Assembly: GCF_014654675.1 (NCBI RefSeq)
Contig: NZ_BNBC01000023.1
Span: forward strand, 63,324 to 127,323
DNA length: 64,000 nucleotides
Reading direction: 5' to 3'
DNA from: Streptomyces spiralis
Lineage (GTDB): Bacteria; Actinomycetota; Actinomycetes; Streptomycetales; Streptomycetaceae
The notes under the pieces are model-generated. The model worked only from the letters and a program-made list of their open reading frames with translations, was not told the DNA's origin and made no database searches. Of the stretch, positions 1 to 6,378 are shown piece after piece (position 1 is the stretch's first letter; every line of letters starts with the position of its first letter). The position numbers and the translations under genes are program-made.

Positions 1-684
1 ACCCCGGCCCCCGCCACCAGCTCGGCGGTCGGCCTGGACGCCGGGATCACCTCCCTGGTGACCCTGTCCACCGGGGAGAAGATCGCCAACCCCAAGCACG
101 AGCGGCGTGACCGCGCCCGGCTGGCCCGCGCGCAGCGGGAGCTGTCGCGCAAGGCGAAGGGCTCGAACAACCGGGAGAAGGCTCGGCGTCGCGTCGCCAA
201 GGTCCACGCCCGGATCACTGACCGGCGCCGGGACTTCCTGCACAAGCTGTCGACTCGGCTCGTCCGTGAGAACCAAACGGTCGTGATCGAGGACCTCACC
301 GTCCGCAACCTGCTGAAGAACGGCCGCCTCGCGCGAGCCATCTCCGATGCGTCGTGGACGGAACTGCGCTTGATGCTGGAGTACAAGTGCGCCTGGTACG
401 GGCGTGAACTCGTGGTGATCGACCGCTTCTTCCCCAGCTCGAAGCTGTGCGGGGCCTGCGGCACGGTCGCGGCGAAGCTGCCGCTGAACGTCCGCCAGTG
501 GACGTGCGACTGCGGCGCGGTGCACGACCGCGACGTGAACGCGGCACGCAACATCCTGGCCGCCGGGCTGGCGGCGTCTGCCTGTGGAGACGGTGTAAGA
601 CCTCAACGGGAGTCATCCCGGACGGGGCGGTCGTCGATGAAACAGGAAACCCAGCGGGCGACCGCTGGAATCCCCCGCCTTTAG
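1..684 (+). CDS. tnpB: IS200/IS605-family TnpB (RNA-guided nuclease), 5' end outside window
   Basis: C-terminal part of a TnpB/OrfB protein; the frame is open from base 1 so the start lies upstream. The RuvC-like catalytic triad is complete: Asp in GLDAGI near the left edge, Glu in VVIEDLTVRNLL, Asp in HDRDVNAARNIL. A zinc-binding CGAC...CDC knuckle sits between the last two. TnpB proteins are omega-RNA-guided DNA endonucleases that help IS200/IS605 elements persist (family knowledge). The stop codon TAG (682-684) lies inside the element's 3' hairpin. No TnpA transposase is visible; it could be upstream or absent. The frame looks intact. Confidence 0.93.
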   Translation, partial: TPAPATSSAVGLDAGITSLVTLSTGEKIANPKHERRDRARLARAQRELSRKAKGSNNREKARRRVAKVHARITDRRRDFLHKLSTRLVRENQTVVIEDLTVRNLLKNGRLARAISDASWTELRLMLEYKCAWYGRELVVIDRFFPSSKLCGACGTVAAKLPLNVRQWTCDCGAVHDRDVNAARNILAAGLAASACGDGVRPQRESSRTGRSSMKQETQRATAGIPRL

Positions 685-717
685 GCGGGGGAGGAGGTCA
701 ACTTCGCGGGAGTGGCA
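560..717 (+). ncRNA. probable omega-RNA (reRNA) region of the TnpB element with guide
   Basis: In IS200/IS605 elements the guide RNA comes from the 3' end of tnpB and runs across the element's right end into flanking DNA. Here the right end is recognisable by hairpin CCCCCGCC (672-679) / GGCGGGGG (684-691) followed by a TCAA cleavage-like motif at 698-701. Bases 702-717 would then be the 16-nt guide. The 5' limit of the RNA is only a guess. Confidence 0.5.
672..701 (+). mobile_element. right end of IS200/IS605-type element
   Basis: Perfect 8-bp stem CCCCCGCC / GGCGGGGG with a 4-nt loop containing the tnpB stop codon, followed by GAGGAGGTCAA. Subterminal hairpins plus a short cleavage motif, without inverted repeats or target duplication, are the hallmark of this transposon class. 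The left end is outside the window. Confidence 0.75.
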
Positions 718-846
718 CAACCACCGGGCGACGCCGCCCTCGGTGCCGCCCGTCGCAATACGGGCATGCTGCTCACGGCGAGCGGACTCGCCGTGGCGCA
801 TCTGGTGTCGGCCCAGTGGCTGCTGACCCACGGACCGAGCCCGTCC

Positions 847-1278
847 CTACTCGGTGCCGGAGCGCAACTCCCGGATGCGGACCAGGTTGCCCGCCGGATC
901 ACGGAACGCGCAGTCGCGCACGCCGTACGGTTGGAGCATCGGCTCCTGGACCACCTCGGCGTCGGATGCCTGCACCTTGTCGAAGGTGGCGTCGAGGTCG
1001 TGGGTGGCGAGCAGGATCCACCCGTAGGTGCCCTTGGCCATCATCTCCAGGATGGTGCTGCGCTCCGCCTCGGTGATCCCCGGGTCGGCGGCCGCGGGCG
1101 CCAGGAGGATGGACGTCTCCGGCTGAGAGGCGGGGCCGACCGTGATCCAGCGCGCCTTGCCGTGCCCTACGTCGCTGCGGACCTCGAAGCCGAGGATGTC
1201 GCGGTAGAAGGCCAGGGCGGCGTCCGGGTCGTCGTGCGGCAGGGAACTCGTATGAATCGTCAGGTCCATGGGCGCCAC
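847..1278 (-). CDS. VOC/glyoxalase family protein
   Basis: A 143-aa single-module vicinal-oxygen-chelate protein with the N-terminal pattern DDPDAALAFYRDILGF and C-terminal AFRDPAGNLVRIREL. Such proteins are glyoxalase/bleomycin-resistance/dioxygenase-fold enzymes of varied activity; nothing here sets the substrate. Two starts are possible: GTG at 1278 or ATG three codons in (1269); AAGGGG lies about 12 nt before the GTG. It stands alone between the insertion element and the MerR gene. Confidence 0.85.
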   Translation of the reverse strand: MAPMDLTIHTSSLPHDDPDAALAFYRDILGFEVRSDVGHGKARWITVGPASQPETSILLAPAAADPGITEAERSTILEMMAKGTYGWILLATHDLDATFDKVQASDAEVVQEPMLQPYGVRDCAFRDPAGNLVRIRELRSGTE

Positions 1279-1405
1279 GGTAGCCGTAAACCCCTTGCGG
1301 GACTTCTCGATTCCTGATCCCTTCGGCCGGGAGACGCCACGATGGCCTCACGCCGCCAAGAGTGCACTTCAGCGTGCTGATCGGTGCGGTCGGTGGAGGG
1401 GGCGG

Positions 1406-1819
1406 TCACATCGCCCCGACCGGCTCGGCCGGATACGAATCCCCATGACGGCCAGCAGGATTCGGGGCGTTGAGCGGGCGTCCGACGAGGGAGTCGAGGA
1501 TGTCGCGTGCGGCGATCAGGTCGTCGATCGCCGTGTCGATCCGGCGGCGCTCGTTCGCCAGGCCGTCGATGAGTTCCGGGCACCGTCCCGACAGCACCAC
1601 GGTGTCGTCGACGGCACAGGGGAGGATCTCCGCGACGGCGGATGTGCCGAGTCCGGCGGAGAGCAGGATCTGGATGCGCCGCACGACGGTGACGCTGTGT
1701 TCGTCGTACTCGCGGTATCCGTTCGGCAGGCGCGCGGGGCCGAGCAGTCCTTGTTCTTCGTAGTAGCGCAGCGAGCGCCGGCTCACGCCGGTGCGTCGTG
1801 ACAGTTCACCGATCCTCAT
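1406..1819 (-). CDS. MerR-family transcriptional regulator
   Basis: A 137-aa protein with an N-terminal MerR winged helix (MRIGELSRRTGVSRRSLRYYEEQGLL, typical RYYEEQGL wing) and a C-terminal dimerisation helix. It has no N-terminal Cys set for metal sensing, so an organic or redox signal is more likely. It is divergent from the imine-reductase-like gene at 1880, and an inverted repeat between the promoter elements of that gene suggests it controls it by promoter distortion, as MerR proteins do. Confidence 0.92.
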   Translation of the reverse strand: MRIGELSRRTGVSRRSLRYYEEQGLLGPARLPNGYREYDEHSVTVVRRIQILLSAGLGTSAVAEILPCAVDDTVVLSGRCPELIDGLANERRRIDTAIDDLIAARDILDSLVGRPLNAPNPAGRHGDSYPAEPVGAM

Positions 1820-1840
1820 GTGGGGCAGTCCAGCAGCGAC

Positions 1841-1872
1841 TTGACCTTGACGTCAATGTGAAGGTTTAGCGT
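1841..1872 (+). promoter_or_regulatory. MerR-type promoter/operator of the imine-reductase-like gene
   Basis: The -35 TTGACC (1841-1846) and -10 TAGCGT (1867-1872) are separated by an overlong 20-bp spacer, typical of MerR-controlled promoters. The dyad ACCTT...AAGGT (1844-1865) covers the spacer. The start codon at 1880 is only 7 nt past the -10, so the mRNA is probably leaderless; no Shine-Dalgarno is present. Confidence 0.7.
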
Positions 1873-1879
1873 TCGAGAC

Positions 1880-2782
1880 ATGACCTCACCCGTTGACGAG
1901 ACCGCCCGACCGACGCCTGTGACCGTCCTCGGCCTCGGCCCGATGGGCCACGCCCTGGCCTCCGCCTTCCTCCGAGCCCGCCATCCGGTCACCGTGTGGA
2001 ACCGCACGCCTGGAAAGGCCGGAGACCTCCTCGACCGGGGTGCGGTGGCCGCCGGATCGGTGCGGGACGCGGTACAGGACGGACACGTGATCATTGCCTG
2101 TCTGATCGACTACGACGCGGTGCGAGCCGTGCTCGAACAGGCGCCCGCGGATTGGGGGAACCGGCGCCTGATCAACCTCACCAGCGGCGAACCGGCCCAG
2201 GCCCGCCGGATGGCCCGGTGGGCCTCGTCACGCCGCATCGACTATCTGGACGGTGCGATTCTGACCCCGACCTCCGCCGTCGGCACTCCCGCGGCCGCCG
2301 TCCTGTTCAGCGGCGCCCGCCACGTCTACGAGGCCGTCGAGGAGACGATGGCTGCCGTGGGCGGTACCGCGGTGCACCTGGGCGACGATCCCGGTCGGGC
2401 AGCCGCCTACGAGGTCGCGCTCCTGGACATCTTCGTCACCTCGGTCAACGGCATCGTCCACGCCTTCGCCCTGGCGTCGGCCGAGGGCATCGAGCCCGAA
2501 CGGTTCGCCGCCTTCGCCACCGGGATCGGCGGACTCCTCCCGGAGATGATCACCCGTTTCGCCGAGCAGATCCGGACCGGCCGGTACCCCGGAGACCGGT
2601 CCACGATCGCGTCCGCGGCGTCGGGGATCACGCACATCATCAACGCCGCCACCAGCCACGGCATCGACACGGGCATGCTCACCGCGGCGAAGAGCGTCCT
2701 CGACCACGCCGTCGCGGAAGGCTACGGACCCCAGAGCCTGGCACGCCTGACGACCGTCCTGAACAAGACCGGCCGCCCCTGA
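1880..2782 (+). CDS. NAD(P)-binding oxidoreductase, imine reductase / 3-hydroxyisobutyrate dehydrogenase-like
   Basis: A 300-aa protein of the beta-hydroxyacid dehydrogenase/imine-reductase superfamily. The N-terminal Rossmann fold has GLGPMGHAL and the VWNRTPGKA segment that binds the NADP phosphate; a helical dimerisation domain follows from about residue 170. Length and the AAYEVALLDIF helix match imine reductases, which reduce cyclic imines with NADPH, but a short-chain hydroxyacid substrate cannot be excluded. Probably controlled by the divergent MerR protein. Confidence 0.85.
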   Translation: MTSPVDETARPTPVTVLGLGPMGHALASAFLRARHPVTVWNRTPGKAGDLLDRGAVAAGSVRDAVQDGHVIIACLIDYDAVRAVLEQAPADWGNRRLINLTSGEPAQARRMARWASSRRIDYLDGAILTPTSAVGTPAAAVLFSGARHVYEAVEETMAAVGGTAVHLGDDPGRAAAYEVALLDIFVTSVNGIVHAFALASAEGIEPERFAAFATGIGGLLPEMITRFAEQIRTGRYPGDRSTIASAASGITHIINAATSHGIDTGMLTAAKSVLDHAVAEGYGPQSLARLTTVLNKTGRP

Positions 2783-2891
2783 ACCCGCTCTGTGGAGCTC
2801 GGGCGCGCGGCCCCTGCTCCTCGACGACTCTTGCCGCGCCGGCAACTCGGGGGCGTCACTCCGGGTCCCTGAGCCGGGGCGGGATCCCGCC

Positions 2892-2922
2892 TTCTATGTC
2901 CAACCTGTGTTGTTCCTAGAAT
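2892..2922 (+). promoter_or_regulatory. promoter with operator-like site for the Cys-rich regulator
   Basis: TTCTATGTC (2892-2900), then TTGTT and CCTAGAA, forms a TTCTA...TAGAA dyad. TAGAAT (2917-2922) is a good -10 and lies 6 nt before the GTG start at 2929, implying a leaderless transcript. A very similar sequence in inverse orientation is found at 3588-3616 before the next gene. Confidence 0.6.
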
Positions 2923-2928
2923 GGCCGG

Positions 2929-3609
2929 GTGGAGGACATCGACGCGATCGCGGCGTTGCAGGATCCGGTGCGGCGCCGCCTGTACGAGTACGTGGCGGCA
3001 CAGGGCCGCGAGGTCGGCCGCAACGAGGCCGCCGAGGCGGCCGGGGTGACGCGCACGCTCGCCGCGCACCATCTGGAGAGGCTGACCGAGGCCGGGCTGC
3101 TGGAGAGCGGCAGCCGCCGGCTGACGGGGCGCTCCGGGCCGGGGGCGGGCCGCCCCGCCAAGGTGTACACGCGAGCACGGGCCGAGCGGGCGGTGTCGCT
3201 GCCCGCACGCGACTACCGCACCGCCGCCGAACTGCTCGCCGAGGCCGCCGAGCAGGCGGGGTTGGACGCCGGGCTCTGCGCGGCCGCACGCCGGCGGGGC
3301 GAGACCCTGCGCGACTCGGCGGCGCCCTGCGGCAGTCTCGAACAGGCCATGGAGATGCTGGCCGCCCGTGGCTACGAACCGCACCTGGAAGGCGCCGAGG
3401 GGGCGACCGGGGCGGCCGCACGCGTCGTCCGTATGCGCAACTGCCCCTTCCACGCCGTAGCGGAGCGCTTCCCGCCGCTCGTCTGCGGCATGAACCTCGC
3501 GCTGTTGGAGGGGCTGCTCGGCACGGACGGTCCGCTCCGCGCCCGTATGGACGCCCGGCCGGGGGAGTGCTGCGTGGTGGTCGACGACTCTAAAAACAAT
3601 ATCGATTGA
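2929..3609 (+). CDS. SufR-like HTH regulator with C-terminal cysteine cluster
   Basis: A 226-aa protein with an N-terminal ArsR/DeoR-type winged helix (LQDPVRRRLYEYV...GVTRTLAAHHLERLTEAGLL). The C-terminal half has NCPFHAVAERFPPLVCGMN and a terminal ECCVV, resembling the Cys arrangement by which SufR-type repressors hold an Fe-S cluster. A cofactor is inferred, not shown. The GTG start follows a -10 box directly. Its promoter carries a motif also found before the downstream DUF3291 gene, suggesting autoregulation and control of that gene. Confidence 0.85.
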   Translation: MEDIDAIAALQDPVRRRLYEYVAAQGREVGRNEAAEAAGVTRTLAAHHLERLTEAGLLESGSRRLTGRSGPGAGRPAKVYTRARAERAVSLPARDYRTAAELLAEAAEQAGLDAGLCAAARRRGETLRDSAAPCGSLEQAMEMLAARGYEPHLEGAEGATGAAARVVRMRNCPFHAVAERFPPLVCGMNLALLEGLLGTDGPLRARMDARPGECCVVVDDSKNNID

Positions 3610-3616
3610 CATAGAA
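3588..3616. promoter_or_regulatory. second copy of the SufR-like regulator's operator
   Basis: Read on the minus strand this is TTCTATGTC, a 9-nt variable part, then TGTTTTTAGAG. It matches the site at 2892-2921 in the first 9 bases and in 14 of the next 20 once one base is gapped. It overlaps the stop of the regulator and sits 25-53 bp before the DUF3291 start. Confidence 0.55.
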
Positions 3617-3640
3617 ACGACGGCCTGCTGGGATGACGCC

Positions 3641-4141
3641 ATGACCGCATCCACGCATGCCGCGCACCTCGCCGAGCTCAACGTCGCCACGCTCCGCCAC
3701 CCCCTCGACGACCCGCGTATGACGCCGTTCGTCGAGATGCTCGATCCGGTCAACGCCGCCGCCGACGAAGCGCCCGGCTTCGTGTGGCGCCTCGTGGAGG
3801 ACGGGGCGGCCGACGCCACCGGCCTGCGCCCGGCAGGGCAGGACGTCATCGTCAACCTGTCGGTCTGGGAGACCCAGGAGGCCCTGTGGGACTACACCTA
3901 CCGCAGCGGGCACCTGGAGGTGATGCGGCGGCGCCGCGAATGGTTCGAGCGGCACGTCGAGTCCCACCTGGTGCTCTGGTGGGTCCCGGCCGGTCACCTC
4001 CCTACCGTCGGCGAGGCCCTGGAGCGGCTGGCGGACCTGCGGGCGCACGGGCCGTCCCCGCGCGCGTTCACCTTCGCCTCCTCCTACACCGCCGCCGAGG
4101 CCGCCGAGCACCTTCGCGCCGACGCCGCCGGCGCAGCCTGA
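3641..4141 (+). CDS. DUF3291 family protein
   Basis: A 166-aa protein matching the DUF3291 pattern (AELNVATLRHPLDDPRM...GFVWRLVED...VNLSVWETQEALWDYTYRSGHLEVMRRRREWFE...LVLWWVPAGH). This family has a dimeric alpha/beta-barrel fold related to heme-degrading and antibiotic-biosynthesis monooxygenases; biochemical function is unknown. It lies 31 nt after the Cys-rich regulator and is preceded by a copy of that regulator's putative operator, so the two probably form a small stress-response unit (inference). Confidence 0.88.
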   Translation: MTASTHAAHLAELNVATLRHPLDDPRMTPFVEMLDPVNAAADEAPGFVWRLVEDGAADATGLRPAGQDVIVNLSVWETQEALWDYTYRSGHLEVMRRRREWFERHVESHLVLWWVPAGHLPTVGEALERLADLRAHGPSPRAFTFASSYTAAEAAEHLRADAAGAA

Positions 4142-4276
4142 GCAGGCCGCCCGGGACGCCCGACCGGCTCCGGCCGGGGTGCTCGGGCCGCGTGCGCCTT
4201 GCCGAATTCGCCGAGTCCGTCCGGGGCTTCTGCGCCTGTCTGGGCGCGTGCCGGCCCGATGCGACCTCGACTCGGC

Positions 4277-4642
4277 TCAACTGGTCAGCGTGCCCTGGTG
4301 GAAGTACATCCGCCAGCCCGTCTCCGTCAGACGCCACAAAGAGCTCCGCCATGCCCTACGGCCCTGGTTGTCGGCGAAGTAGGTCAGATGAACGATGCCT
4401 GGAGCGAGTACCACTCCCGACATCTCGCTGACCTCGACCGGAGACTCGGGGGACACCGAGCCACCGCTCGTCACCGTGAGGATGGACTCCGCGTCCCAGC
4501 GGCGCCCGGAAGCGCCGATCTCGGTGAACTCCGGATCCAGAAGTTCCAGCACACGGGCCGGCGAAGCCCGCACCTCGGGGTCGAGAAGCCGCATCTCCCC
4601 ATCGATGGCCGCTCGAACGGCCGGCTCACTCTCATCCGTCAT
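4277..4642 (-). CDS. DUF4440 / NTF2-like protein
   Basis: A 121-aa single-domain protein with the NTF2-fold pattern EMRLLDPEVRASPARVLELLDPEFTEIGASGRRWD and a C-terminal SSLWRLTETGWRMYFHQGT strand pair. DUF4440 proteins have a cone-shaped ligand-binding fold and often lack known activity. It stands convergent with the DUF3291 gene; no partner is obvious. Confidence 0.87.
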   Translation of the reverse strand: MTDESEPAVRAAIDGEMRLLDPEVRASPARVLELLDPEFTEIGASGRRWDAESILTVTSGGSVSPESPVEVSEMSGVVLAPGIVHLTYFADNQGRRAWRSSLWRLTETGWRMYFHQGTLTS

Positions 4643-4792
4643 GCGGAAACCCTACGGACCCGTCCGCTTCGCAGCGGACGCCGGGTGAAGCCTTGCGGCG
4701 GCCCGGCGTACCGCCGTGCATGCCCGCCGCGCAGGCGGGTACGACCGTACGGGGGTGTCGCGGACGCGGCCGAAGAGCGAGGAGTGTCGGAA

Positions 4793-5167
4793 GTGATTCG
4801 AAAGCTGCAGGCCGTCGCGCTGGACTGCGACGATCCGGCACGGCTGGCGCAGTTCTACGCGGAGCTGCTCGGTGGCCGGGTGGTCGCGGACCCGGAGGAT
4901 TCCGACTGGATCGAGGTGCACGGGTTCGAGGGGACGCCGCTGGCCTGCCAGCGGGTGGACGGCTACCAGCGGCCCGAGTGGCCCGGCCAGCAGCGCCCGC
5001 AACAGCTCCACCTGGACTTCGACGTGGACGACCTCGACGGGGAGGAGAAGCGGGCGCTCGCCCTCGGCGCGACGGTGCTGGAGCGGACGGACCAGCTCCG
5101 CCCGGAGGCCAACTGGCGGGTCTACGCGGACCCGGCCGGCCATCCGTTCTGCCTCTGCTTCCACTGA
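4793..5167 (+). CDS. VOC family protein
   Basis: A 124-aa single-module glyoxalase-fold protein (LQAVALDCDDPARLAQFYAELLGG...LHLDFDVDDLDG...YADPAGHPFCLCF), the Glyoxalase_6 type common in streptomycetes. The GTG start at 4793 is chosen because GAGGAG lies 8 nt upstream; a GTG at 4784 overlaps that site. Substrate unknown. Confidence 0.87.
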   Translation: MIRKLQAVALDCDDPARLAQFYAELLGGRVVADPEDSDWIEVHGFEGTPLACQRVDGYQRPEWPGQQRPQQLHLDFDVDDLDGEEKRALALGATVLERTDQLRPEANWRVYADPAGHPFCLCFH

Positions 5168-5199
5168 TTCCACGGAGTTCGTTCAGGCTGTTCGCGAAG

Positions 5200-5233
5200 G
5201 TGTGCCGGTGACCTGACGGGGCCACCGGCACAC
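5200..5233. terminator. bidirectional hairpin terminator
   Basis: Perfect 11-bp stem GTGTGCCGGTG (5200-5210) / CACCGGCACAC (5223-5233) with a 12-nt loop, between the convergent VOC and peptidoglycan-binding genes. Confidence 0.7.
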
Positions 5234-5256
5234 GTGTCTTCCCCGGACGGTTCAGG

Positions 5257-5619
5257 TCACGGGTTGGGGCTCACGTCCGGGTGCAGGCAGTTCCATGTCT
5301 TCGGGCCGACGATGCCGTCCTTGGTGATGCCGCATCGTCCCTGGGCCCACACGACGGCGGCCTTGGTGGCGGAGCCGAAGATGCCGTCCTCCGCGAGCCC
5401 TCGGCCGTAGATGTTGAGCAGGCACTGCGCGTGGACGACGGCCTTGCCGGTGTCTCCCGGGTAGAGCGTCGGGTGAGCCAGGTCGTAGGGGCACGCGCTG
5501 TCCGCCGCAATGGCCGCCGGAACGGGGGCGGGAGCGGCGATCGCCGGGGCGGCGCCGGTTGCGGCGGCCCCGAGCACGAACGCCGAGAGGGCGAGGGCGG
5601 CCCGCTTGGTGAGCGTCAT
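5257..5619 (-). CDS. secreted peptidoglycan-binding-domain protein
   Basis: A 120-aa exported protein. The signal peptide MTLTKRAALALSAFVLGAAA is followed by an Ala/Pro-rich stretch, then a PG_binding_1-type repeat (LYPGDTGKAVVHAQCLLNIYG...DGIFGSATKAAVVWAQ...DGIVGPKTWNCL). Three cysteines may stabilise it outside the cell. The second ATG (5619) is chosen since AAAGGG is 9 nt upstream; the first ATG (5625) is too close. It likely anchors to cell-wall glycan; no catalytic domain is attached. Confidence 0.85.
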   Translation of the reverse strand: MTLTKRAALALSAFVLGAAATGAAPAIAAPAPVPAAIAADSACPYDLAHPTLYPGDTGKAVVHAQCLLNIYGRGLAEDGIFGSATKAAVVWAQGRCGITKDGIVGPKTWNCLHPDVSPNP

Positions 5620-5743
5620 GAGCATGGTCCCTTTCTGTGACTTGAGGGCATCGGCGCTTCGAGACGTGCGCTTGCTTCGGGTGCGTACCGGCGACTCGGG
5701 CTCGGCCGGCCGGGCCGTCTTCCGGCCGCTTCGCGTGCTCCGT

Positions 5744-6103
5744 TCAGCAGCGCGGGATGCCGGGCCTGGGGTCGGCGCCGGTGTTGATGTGCTGGCCCGG
5801 GGTGTATCCGTCGACCCAGACCTCGTACTGCCAGGTCGTGGTGTAGTACCAGATGTTGTTGCCCGAGACCGACTGCCCGACGTAGTAGCAGGAGATCGAC
5901 AGCGGCTGCCCGGCGAAGAGGTTCCTCTTCACCCGGCAGGTCGTCTTGGCGCAGGTGTACTGCTTCGTCGCCTGGGTGGTGTAGAAGACGTCGTCGCTCG
6001 CGGTGTCGGCCTTCTTCGGAGCCGCCTGCGCGGGCACGGCCAGGGCTCCGAACGCGAGCGTCGTACCGAGTGTCGCCGCCGCCAGGGCGTGACGCATGCT
6101 CAT
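5744..6103 (-). CDS. small secreted SH3-like protein
   Basis: A 119-aa exported protein: signal peptide MSMRHALAAATLGTTLAFGA...AQA, then a compact domain with four cysteines and a VYT/Trp-rich pattern (YTCAKTTCRVKRNLFAGQPLSI...NNIWYYTTTWQYEVWVDGYTPG) like secreted bacterial SH3 proteins of actinobacteria. AGGAG lies 5 nt before the ATG. It is adjacent and parallel to the peptidoglycan-binding gene, suggesting related cell-envelope roles. Not recognised beyond that. Confidence 0.75.
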   Translation of the reverse strand: MSMRHALAAATLGTTLAFGALAVPAQAAPKKADTASDDVFYTTQATKQYTCAKTTCRVKRNLFAGQPLSISCYYVGQSVSGNNIWYYTTTWQYEVWVDGYTPGQHINTGADPRPGIPRC

Positions 6104-6378
6104 GAGCACTCCTTTGATGAAGCAGGTCTGATTCCAGGTCCACTTACCGAGAGGCGTTGCCGTTCGGGCCCCGCCTCCGTTGCGGCCCGTCCCCGCCGCG
6201 GGCCGCACCGCCTTGTCGCGGCCCCCGCCCCGCGAGCGGCCCCCCGCCGGCCGGGTCACCGGAGCAGCCGGGCATCACCCTGCACGGCCGGTCCTGGAGA
6301 AACCTTGGCCAGATCTCGAATTGGCTGCTCCGAGCCGCTTTGGCAGCGTGGACCGCGACCGAACGGGGGAGCGGTGTG

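Noticed and set aside
712..1317. plus-strand frame after the insertion element, tested as the interrupted host gene
   Set aside because: A short hydrophobic stretch (MLLTASGLAVAHLVSAQWL) hints at a membrane-protein end, but it has no natural stop and continues as antisense of the VOC gene; evidence is insufficient.
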